From: Microbacterium sp. HD4P20
GTDB taxonomy: Bacteria > Actinomycetota > Actinomycetes > Actinomycetales > Microbacteriaceae
DNA length: 64,000 nt
Reading direction: 5' to 3'
Assembly (NCBI RefSeq): GCF_019449275.2
Contig: NZ_JAHZQZ020000014.1
Coordinates: forward strand, 372,001 to 436,000
Below are positions 25,764-35,066 of this stretch, one piece after another. A program made the translations under genes and the position numbers. The notes under the pieces were generated by a model. That model was not told the DNA's origin and did no database searches. It worked only from the letters and a program-made list of their open reading frames with translations. Position 1 is the first letter of the stretch. The number at the start of each line of letters is the position of its first letter.

Positions 25764-27512
25764 ATGCCCGATTCACCCTCCGACGATCCGTTCGCGGATC
25801 TTTACGGCAAGCTCCCCGACCCCCGCGCGCGCGCGAGCGGTGCCGGCGGCTCGAGCGCCGGCGCCGAAGACGCGGGAGGTTCCGGGACGACGGCGGACGG
25901 CGCGCCGCTGTCTCGCCGGGCTGCGCGCGAAGCGGCCGCACGCCGAACCGGGTCGCAGCCGACCGTGCCGGCACAGATACCACCCGCCGCCCGGCCGACA
26001 GCGCGCGGTGAACACCCGGCTGCCGACGACTCCGGCAGCGGCTTCCAGCCGGTGCCGCTGCGTGCACCTCGTCCCACCGAGCAGGCCGACGCGCAGGACG
26101 AATCCGCCGGCGACGCCTGGATCTTCGCCGATGCGGCAGCAGCCCCTGCTCTGCCGTACAGCCGGACCGGCGCCACCGCGACCGTGCCGGCCCCGGATGC
26201 GGCGCGCGACGCGCAGGCCGCCGGCGCCGGCGCCGCTCGTCATCCGGAGCAGAGCCGCGAGACGAGCGGCACCGGCTCTCCGACCGGACACCGCGCCGAC
26301 GCGGCCAGCACCCGCGAGGTGCGTGGCGGCCGCCGAGGTGGCGCTCCGACGGCGACGCTGGACGACCTCTTCAGCGGAAACGGCTCGACGGACGAGCTCG
26401 GCGACGTCCCGCCGCCGAAGAACCGGCGCCGCCGCCGCATCGGCGGCTGGATCGCCCTCGGCGTCGTGCTCGTGATTCTGGGTGGTATCGCGGGCGGGGC
26501 CTGGTACGTCTGGACCACGTACGAGGACAACATCCGCGAGGTCATGGGCTGGGAAGAGCCCAAGGACTACGAACCGGGGCTCGCCAACGGCGAGGTCTTC
26601 GTGACGATCGCTTCTGGCGACACGGGTTCGCCGATCTCGCAGTCGCTGTACGACGCGGGGGTCACCAAGACCCCCGAGGCGTTCTACGACTACTTGATCG
26701 AGACCGGCCAGAACCCGCCGTTCCAGCCCGGCGTGTTCCGGCTGCAGGAGCAGATGACCTCGGAGGCTGCACTCGCGGCGCTCCTGGATCCTGCGAACAA
26801 GATGGAGCTCACGGCACAGATCCCCGAGGGCTTCACCGTCGATGGCACGCTGGAGCGGCTCGCTGAAGGCACCGCGATACCGCTGGAGGAGTTCCAGGCG
26901 GCCGCGGCCGACCCGGCGGCGTACGGCGTGCCCGCCGACAGCCTCGAGGGCTGGCTGTTCCCGGCGACGTACACGTTCGATCCCAGTGTGACGGCGCAGT
27001 CGGCGATCCAGACGCTCGTCGACCGCACGATCCAGTCGCTTGACCAGGCCGGCGTGCCCGTGGAAGACCGGCAGGAGATCCTGACGATCGCCTCGATCAT
27101 CCAGCGCGAGGCGCGGTTCGAAGCGGACATGCAGAAGGTGTCGCGTGTCATCCAGAACCGTCTCGACCCGAACAATCAAGAGACCTTCGGCCTGCTGCAG
27201 ATGGACTCGACCGCGCAGTACGGCTACGGCGAGCTGCACGAGGGATCGGCGAGCACCTCGGAAGAGGCCCAGTACGACCCGAATCCGTGGAACACGTACG
27301 TGCACGCCGGCCTGCCCATCGGGCCCATCGCCAATCCTGGCGACGTCGCCATCAACGCGGCCATGCATCCCGCGGACGGCCCGTGGCTGTACTTCGTCAC
27401 CGTGAACCTCGACACGGGCGAGACCATCTTCACCGAGACCTACAACGAGCACTTGCGGTATGTCGACCAGATGCAGCAATGGTGCTCCGAACACCCGGAC
27501 TCGGGGTGCTGA
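25764..27512 (+). CDS. mltG: endolytic murein transglycosylase MltG
   Basis: A 582-residue YceG/MltG protein that cuts nascent peptidoglycan strands. About 220 residues of Ala/Gly/Pro-rich cytoplasmic sequence precede a basic patch (NRRRRR) and one membrane helix (about 228-252, IALGVVLVILGGIAGGAWYV); outside come a LysM-like part (about 265-340) and the YceG catalytic domain with ASIIQREARFEADMQKVSRV, which contains the catalytic Glu, and NPWNTYVHAGLPIGPIANPG. The very long N-terminal cytoplasmic region is an actinobacterial trait. The ATG follows the ruvX stop by one base. aroE begins inside its 3' end. Confidence 0.93.
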   Translation: MPDSPSDDPFADLYGKLPDPRARASGAGGSSAGAEDAGGSGTTADGAPLSRRAAREAAARRTGSQPTVPAQIPPAARPTARGEHPAADDSGSGFQPVPLRAPRPTEQADAQDESAGDAWIFADAAAAPALPYSRTGATATVPAPDAARDAQAAGAGAARHPEQSRETSGTGSPTGHRADAASTREVRGGRRGGAPTATLDDLFSGNGSTDELGDVPPPKNRRRRRIGGWIALGVVLVILGGIAGGAWYVWTTYEDNIREVMGWEEPKDYEPGLANGEVFVTIASGDTGSPISQSLYDAGVTKTPEAFYDYLIETGQNPPFQPGVFRLQEQMTSEAALAALLDPANKMELTAQIPEGFTVDGTLERLAEGTAIPLEEFQAAAADPAAYGVPADSLEGWLFPATYTFDPSVTAQSAIQTLVDRTIQSLDQAGVPVEDRQEILTIASIIQREARFEADMQKVSRVIQNRLDPNNQETFGLLQMDSTAQYGYGELHEGSASTSEEAQYDPNPWNTYVHAGLPIGPIANPGDVAINAAMHPADGPWLYFVTVNLDTGETIFTETYNEHLRYVDQMQQWCSEHPDSGC

Positions 27513-28357
27513 CCGACGCGGCGACGCGCCTGGAGGTCTGGGGCGACCCGATCGCGCACAGCCGATCGCCGCAGCTGCACGCGGCCGCGTATGCCCTGCT
27601 GGGACTCGAGTGGACCTACGGGCGCCGCCGCGTGGATGAGAGTTCCTTCGACGCGGAACTGACCGGTCTGGATACCGCCTGGCGCGGGCTGTCGCTCACG
27701 ATGCCGTTGAAGGGCGCCGCGTTCCGTGCCGCCATAAGCCATGACCGTGCCGCCGCGCTCACCGGCGCCGTAAACACCCTGCTGCTGAGCCCGGAGGGGC
27801 CGAGAGGTTTCAACACGGATGCCGGCGGCATCGTGCGCGCGTTGGCGGATGATGCGGTCACGGCGCTGCCGCGGGCCCGTGTCGTCGGTGCGGGCGCGAC
27901 GGCGACGTCCGCGCTGGTCGCACTCGGCGAGCTCGGTGCTCGAGAGGTCGAGGTGATCGCTCGACGCCCTGAGGCCGTTGCGCCGCTGCACGACCTCGGC
28001 GCGCGGCTCGGTGTGCGCATCGTCGCCGGCACGTTCGAGGCATCCGGCTATGACGACGTTCCCGTCACGATCGCGACGCTTCCAGGAGATGCGAGGCTGC
28101 CGGACGCCGCGGGCGCTGCTCTCGCACGCGCGGGGGGACTCCTGCTCGACGTCGTGTACGGCCATTGGCCGACCGCGCTCTCCGCGCACTGGGAGGGTCG
28201 CGGCGGGAGGGCACGGTCCGGACTCGGGATGCTGCTGTACCAGGCGCTGCTGCAGATCCGGATCTTCCGCAACGGCGACCCGGGTGCGACGCTGCCGAAC
28301 GAGCGGGCGCTCGTCGAGGCCATGCGCACTGCGCTCGAAGAGCCGCGCCCGGCGTAA
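27506..28357 (+). CDS. aroE: shikimate dehydrogenase
   Basis: Reduces 3-dehydroshikimate to shikimate with NADPH. The 283-residue protein has the substrate-binding DPIAHSRSPQLHAAAY, the catalytic Lys in LTMPLKGAAF, GAVNTLL with NTDAGG, a nucleotide-binding VVGAGATATSALVAL, and GLGMLLYQA near the end. The nucleotide loop is VGAGATA rather than the usual GAGGA. GTG 27506 (overlapping the mltG end by seven bases) fits family length; ATG 27479 would add nine residues. Neither has a strong ribosome site, suggesting coupling to mltG. Confidence 0.88.
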   Translation: MLTDAATRLEVWGDPIAHSRSPQLHAAAYALLGLEWTYGRRRVDESSFDAELTGLDTAWRGLSLTMPLKGAAFRAAISHDRAAALTGAVNTLLLSPEGPRGFNTDAGGIVRALADDAVTALPRARVVGAGATATSALVALGELGAREVEVIARRPEAVAPLHDLGARLGVRIVAGTFEASGYDDVPVTIATLPGDARLPDAAGAALARAGGLLLDVVYGHWPTALSAHWEGRGGRARSGLGMLLYQALLQIRIFRNGDPGATLPNERALVEAMRTALEEPRPA

Positions 28358-28387
28358 CGGGCGTCCGGCACGTGGGAGACTGGAGCA

Positions 28388-29607
28388 ATGCTCCGCGTGC
28401 TCACGGCCGGCGAATCCCACGGCCCCGAACTCGTCGCCGTCATGGAGGGCCTGCCTGCGGGCGTCCCCATCTCCCGTGCCGCGATCCAGGCAGACCTGGC
28501 CCGCCGGAAGCTCGGCTACGGCCGCGGGTCGCGCATGAAGTTCGAAGAGGACGAGCTCACGATCTCTTCGGGCGTCGTCCACGGCTCGAGTCTCGGCAGC
28601 CCCATCGCCCTGCGCATCGGCAACACCGAGTGGCCGAAGTGGGTCGAGGTCATGAGCCCCGAGCCCGTCGAGCTCACCGAGCGCTCGCGCGGCCGCGGCG
28701 CGGCGCTGACCCGCCCCCGCCCCGGGCATGCCGACCTCGTCGGCATGCAGAAGTACGGCTTCGACGAGGCCCGGCCGATCCTCGAACGCGCGAGCGCCCG
28801 CGAGACCGCGGCCCGCGTCGCGCTCGGCGCCCTCGCCCGTGCCTTCCTGGGCGAACTCGGCATCAGCCTGGTAAGTCACACGCTCTCGATCGGGCCGGTG
28901 CGCGTGCCCGAGGGCGCGCTCCTTCCCACGCCCGACGACGTCGACGCGCTCGATGCCGATCCGTTGCGCTGCTTCGACGCCGCCACGAGCGCGGCGATGG
29001 TGGCCGAGGTCGATGACGCGCGCAAGCACGGCGACACGCTGGGCGGTGTCGTCGAGGTGCTCGCGTACGGGCTCCCACCCGGACTCGGCTCGCACGTGCA
29101 CTGGGACCGGCGATTGGACGGCAAGCTCGCCCAGGCGCTCATGAGCATCCAGGCGATCAAGGGCGTCGAGGTCGGCGACGGCTTCGTCACCACGACCCGG
29201 CGGGGCTCCGAGGCGCACGACGAGCTCCACATCGCGGGCGAGGGCATCACGCGCTCGAGCGACAAGGCCGGCGGCACCGAGGGCGGGATGTCGACGGGCA
29301 CCGTGCTGCGCGTCCGCGCGGGCATGAAGCCCATCGCGACCGTGCCGAAGGCGCTGCGCACGGTCGACGTCGCCACCGGCGACGCTGCCTCCGCCCACCA
29401 CCAGCGCTCGGACGTGTGCGCCGTGCCCGCGGCCGGCGTCGTCGCCGAGGCCATGGTGGCCATCGTGCTCGCCGAGGTCGTGCTCGAGAAGTTCGGCGGC
29501 GACAGCGTCGCCGAGACCCGCCGCAACCTCGACGGCTACCTCGCGGCCATTCCCGCCCAGCTGCGCACCGCTGCTGCGAGTGACATCGGTCTGGCCGCCG
29601 ACCCGGT

Positions 29608-29611
<4 letters not shown>
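28388..29611 (+). CDS. aroC: chorismate synthase
   Basis: Last step of the shikimate pathway, converting EPSP to chorismate with reduced FMN. The 407-residue protein carries the three family signatures [32 protein letters not shown] and [12 protein letters not shown], and the C-terminal [15 protein letters not shown] region. GGAG precedes the ATG. Its stop overlaps the aroK start (ATGA), opening an aroC-aroK-aroB run. Confidence 0.97.
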
Positions 29612-31771
<2,160 letters not shown>

Positions 31772-31820
31772 GAGACTGACGTCGCGCGCCGGCGGAGGCG
31801 CCCGTCGGACGGAGCAGCAC

Positions 31821-33428
31821 ATGAGCAGCAGCACGGAAGCCCCCACCGGCGGTCGTGTCATCCTGATCACCCTCATCCTCGTCGCCGCGGTGGCGAATCT
31901 GCCGCTGTCCGTGGCCAACGTCGCGCTGCCCGACATCGGCAAGGCTTTCGACGCCTCGCAGACCCAGCTCAACCTCGTCGCCGTCGGATACTCGCTCGGG
32001 CTCGCCGCCTCGGTGCTGTGGCTCGGCGCCTTTGGGGACCGCTACGGACGCAGGATGATGCTGGTCATCGGGGTCGTGCTATCGCTTCCGGCGGCCCTGC
32101 TCGCCGCGTTCGCCCCGTCGATCACGGTGCTGATCCTTGCCCGCGTCGTCGGCGGCATCGCCGCCGGCATGGCGTACCCGACGACGCTCGCGCTCATCAC
32201 CGCACTATGGTCGGGCCCGCGGCGAACGCGATCGATCGCACTGTGGTCGGCGATCGGCGGCGCGATATCGGCGCTCGGACCCCTGATCTCGGGAACGATG
32301 CTGACATTTCTGCCGTGGGGGTCGGTCTTCCTGGTCACCGTGCCGCTCATCGTGGTGGCGTTCTTCATGATCGTGAAGTTCGTGCCGAGTCACGTGAACG
32401 AATCGTCCGATCCGGTCGACAACCTCGGCGGCATCCTCTCGCTGGTTCTGGTCGGGGCTCTGATCCTCGCGATCAACTTCGCGGCGGTGCCTGACGCGGG
32501 AATGCTCGTGCTCGGCCTGACGGTCATCGGCCTCGCTGCGCTCATCGCGTTCGTGATCCGTCAGCGCCGCGCGCGCAACCCGCTGTACGACCTGAGGATC
32601 GCGGCCCGCCCCATCTTCTGGGTCGCGGCCTGCGCCGGTGTCGTCGTCTTCGGATCGCTCATGGGCGCGTTGTTCATCGGGCAGCAGTTCCTGCAGAACG
32701 TGCTGGGCTACTCGACCATGCAGGCGGGCTTCGCGGTCTTGCCCGCGGCGATCTGCATGATCCTGTTCGCACCACGCTCGGCGAAGCTCGTCGAGGCCCA
32801 CGGCGCCCGATTGACGCTCCTGCTGGGCTACGCGGCGGTGCTGCTCGGCTTCCTCACGATGCTGCTGCTGTGGCGCGAGGGTTCCCCGTACTGGGTGGTC
32901 GGCGTGGGGTATGCGTTCGTGGGTGCAGGCGTCGGCCTCGCGGGTACGCCTGCCTCGCACGCGCTCACGGGTGCCGTTCCGGTGCGCCGCGCGGGCATGG
33001 CCTCCGGCACGGCTGATCTGCAGCGCGACCTGGGCGGCGCCATCATGCAGTCGATCCTCGGAGCGCTGCTGACGGCCGGGTACGCGTCATCGGTCGCCAC
33101 GCTCGTGGCACAGTCGCCCGACAGCGATCAGGTCACGTCGTCGGTGCAGAGCCAGCTCACCAAGTCGTTCTCGAGCGCCGCGAACATCGCCGAGCAGTAC
33201 CCGCAGTACTCCGACGCGATCGTGCAGGCCGCAAAGGAGTCGTTCGAGCAGGGCCAGCAATGGGCGTACCTGGCGGGTGTCGTTGCGGTGCTGCTCGGCG
33301 CAGCGCTGGTGTTCTGGAAATTCCCCAAGGCCCAGCGCGAGCGTGAGCTGCTGGCCGAGTACCACGTCGAGGACGAGGGTGAGGACGAGGGTGGCGAGCC
33401 GCGTGTCGTGCCGCACACGACGCAGTGA
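31821..33428 (+). CDS. MFS transporter, DHA2-type drug exporter
   Basis: A 535-residue, probably 14-helix major facilitator. The motif A loop GAFGDRYGRRMML follows helix 2; motif C-like GGAISALGPLISG lies in helix 5; the first helix has LSVANVALPDIG as in EmrB/QacA relatives. These proteins export drugs or metabolites using the proton gradient; substrate is unknown. An acidic C-terminal tail (EDEGEDEGGE) is cytoplasmic. GGAG lies 8 bases before the ATG. With the acetyltransferase it separates aroB from aroQ. Confidence 0.88.
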   Translation: MSSSTEAPTGGRVILITLILVAAVANLPLSVANVALPDIGKAFDASQTQLNLVAVGYSLGLAASVLWLGAFGDRYGRRMMLVIGVVLSLPAALLAAFAPSITVLILARVVGGIAAGMAYPTTLALITALWSGPRRTRSIALWSAIGGAISALGPLISGTMLTFLPWGSVFLVTVPLIVVAFFMIVKFVPSHVNESSDPVDNLGGILSLVLVGALILAINFAAVPDAGMLVLGLTVIGLAALIAFVIRQRRARNPLYDLRIAARPIFWVAACAGVVVFGSLMGALFIGQQFLQNVLGYSTMQAGFAVLPAAICMILFAPRSAKLVEAHGARLTLLLGYAAVLLGFLTMLLLWREGSPYWVVGVGYAFVGAGVGLAGTPASHALTGAVPVRRAGMASGTADLQRDLGGAIMQSILGALLTAGYASSVATLVAQSPDSDQVTSSVQSQLTKSFSSAANIAEQYPQYSDAIVQAAKESFEQGQQWAYLAGVVAVLLGAALVFWKFPKAQRERELLAEYHVEDEGEDEGGEPRVVPHTTQ

Positions 33429-33430
33429 CG

Positions 33431-33445
33431 GGCCCGCCGCGGGCC
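33431..33445 (+). terminator. GC hairpin after the MFS gene
   Basis: GGCCCG-CCG-CGGGCC forms a 6-bp stem two bases after the MFS stop and upstream of the aroQ promoter. Confidence 0.5.
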
Positions 33446-33466
33446 GACCATGGCCCGGCGCACCGC

Positions 33467-33472
33467 TAGGGT
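33467..33472 (+). promoter_or_regulatory. -10 box TAGGGT for leaderless aroQ
   Basis: TAGGGT followed by seven bases and the aroQ GTG at 33480. Confidence 0.4.
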
Positions 33473-33479
33473 GGGGCGC

Positions 33480-33938
33480 GTGAGCACCCCCCTGCGCCTC
33501 CTGCTCGTCAACGGGCCGAACCTGAACCTGCTGGGGACCCGCGAGCCGGGGATCTACGGGTCGCAGACCCTCGCGGATGTCGAGCGGCTCGTGACGGATG
33601 CCGCCGCCACCCGGGGTTTCGAGGTGCGCGCAGTGCAGAGCAACCACGAGGGTGTGCTGCTGGATGCGATCCACGCCGCCCGTGAGGACTGCGCCGGTAT
33701 CGTGATCAATCCCGCGGGATTGACGCACACGTCCGTGGTGCTGCGCGATGCTCTCGCCGGCGTCGCACTCCCGGTGGCCGAGGTCCACATCTCGGACGTC
33801 CGGCAGCGCGAGCCCTTCCGCCACCACTCGTACGTGTCGGACGTCGCCCTCGTCCATGTGATCGGTGAGGGCGTCTCCGGGTACGCGACCGCGGTCGACC
33901 TCCTCATCGACGTCATCGCCGGCCAGGCCGACGACTGA
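33480..33938 (+). CDS. aroQ: 3-dehydroquinate dehydratase, type II
   Basis: Dehydrates 3-dehydroquinate to 3-dehydroshikimate, the step between AroB and AroE. The 152-residue type II enzyme has LLLVNGPNLNLLGTREPGIYG with the catalytic Tyr, VQSNHEGVLLDAIHAA, IVINPAGLTHTS and EVHISDVRQREPFRHHS with the catalytic His. GTG 33480 follows a -10 box by seven bases. Unlike the rest of the pathway here it has its own promoter, cut off from aroB by two accessory genes. Confidence 0.95.
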   Translation: MSTPLRLLLVNGPNLNLLGTREPGIYGSQTLADVERLVTDAAATRGFEVRAVQSNHEGVLLDAIHAAREDCAGIVINPAGLTHTSVVLRDALAGVALPVAEVHISDVRQREPFRHHSYVSDVALVHVIGEGVSGYATAVDLLIDVIAGQADD

Positions 33939-33966
33939 CGAATCCGATCGCCGATCGGGCATCCCG

Positions 33967-33972
33967 TAGAAT
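33967..33972 (+). promoter_or_regulatory. -10 box TAGAAT for efp-nusB
   Basis: TAGAAT 63 bases before the efp ATG; leader of about 57 bases. Confidence 0.45.
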
Positions 33973-34035
33973 CGAGCGTCGGTCGGCGCGGCAAGCACGA
34001 CCGGATCACCGAAACGAAACGGAAACTCCACACCC

Positions 34036-34596
34036 ATGGCATCCACCGCAGATATCAAGAACGGCGTCGTCCTGAACATCGACGGTCAGCTCTGGAGCGT
34101 CGTGGAGTTCCAGCACGTCAAGCCCGGCAAGGGCGGAGCGTTCGTACGCACCAAGCTCAAGAACGTGATGACCGGCAAGGTCGTCGACAAGACGTTCAAC
34201 GCCGGAGCGAAGGTCGAGATCGAGAACGTCGATCGTCGCGACTTCACCTACCTGTACAACGACGGCGAGGGCTTCGTCTTCATGGACGTCGCCGATTACG
34301 ACCAGATCACCGTGGGGGCGGCCACGGTGGGTGATGCCAAGAACTTCCTGCTCGAGAATCAGCAGGTGCAGATCGCGCTCAACAACGGCAACCCGCTGTA
34401 CGTCGAACTGCCCGCATCCGTGGTCCTCGAGATCACCTACACCGAGCCGGGGCTGCAGGGCGACCGCTCCTCGGCGGGCACCAAGTCTGCGACCGTCGAG
34501 ACCGGATACGAGATCCAGGTTCCGCTCTTCCTCGAGACCGGCACCAAGGTCAAGGTCGACACCCGCACGGGCGACTACCTCGGCCGCGTCAACTGA
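34036..34596 (+). CDS. efp: elongation factor P
   Basis: Rescues ribosomes stalled on polyproline. The 186-residue protein has the three-barrel layout; the functional loop in domain I reads [16 protein letters not shown], with the tip lysine at residue 32. Actinobacterial EF-P commonly has PGKGP and works with an unmodified lysine; here the residue after PGKG is Gly. The closing motif [20 protein letters not shown] is standard. nusB follows after 19 bases. Confidence 0.96.
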   Translation: MASTADIKNGVVLNIDGQLWSVVEFQHVKPGKGGAFVRTKLKNVMTGKVVDKTFNAGAKVEIENVDRRDFTYLYNDGEGFVFMDVADYDQITVGAATVGDAKNFLLENQQVQIALNNGNPLYVELPASVVLEITYTEPGLQGDRSSAGTKSATVETGYEIQVPLFLETGTKVKVDTRTGDYLGRVN

Positions 34597-34615
34597 TCGC
34601 GGCAGTGCTGGTCTG

Positions 34616-35026
34616 ATGAGTGCTCGCACCAAGGCGCGCAAACGCGCGCTCGACATCCTGTTCCAGGCCGACGTCCGGGGCGACGAGATCGCGACGATCC
34701 TCGCGGCCGAAGCGAAGCGGGCCGCGAACGAGCCCGCTCGGCAGGCCTCGTGGCTGTACGCCCGCGAGATCGTCGACGGTGTGATCGACAACCGCGACGC
34801 GATCGACGAGCAGATCACCTCCTTCGCGAAGGACTGGTCGCTGGCACGCATGCCCGCCGTCGACCGAGCGCTGCTGCGGATGGCCGCGTGGGAGATCCTG
34901 TACAACGACGAGGTTCCTGCGGCGGTCGCCATCGACGAGGCGGTCGAGCTTGCGAAGGAGTTCTCCACGGACGACTCCGGCTCGTTCGTGCACGGCGTGC
35001 TCGCGCGCATCGCCCGGGCATCCTGA
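34616..35026 (+). CDS. nusB: transcription antitermination factor NusB
   Basis: A 136-residue all-helical protein that with NusE/S10 binds boxA RNA during rRNA transcription. It has the N-terminal basic KARKRALDILFQAD and the C-terminal VPAAVAIDEAVELAKEFSTDDSGSF signature (read in two parts), ending in VHGVLARI. The efp-nusB pairing is conserved in actinobacteria. No strong ribosome site; probably coupled to efp. Confidence 0.95.
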   Translation: MSARTKARKRALDILFQADVRGDEIATILAAEAKRAANEPARQASWLYAREIVDGVIDNRDAIDEQITSFAKDWSLARMPAVDRALLRMAAWEILYNDEVPAAVAIDEAVELAKEFSTDDSGSFVHGVLARIARAS

Positions 35027-35066
35027 TCCGGCCCGCTTGTCGGCGGGTCTTGCGAGGATGGATCCC

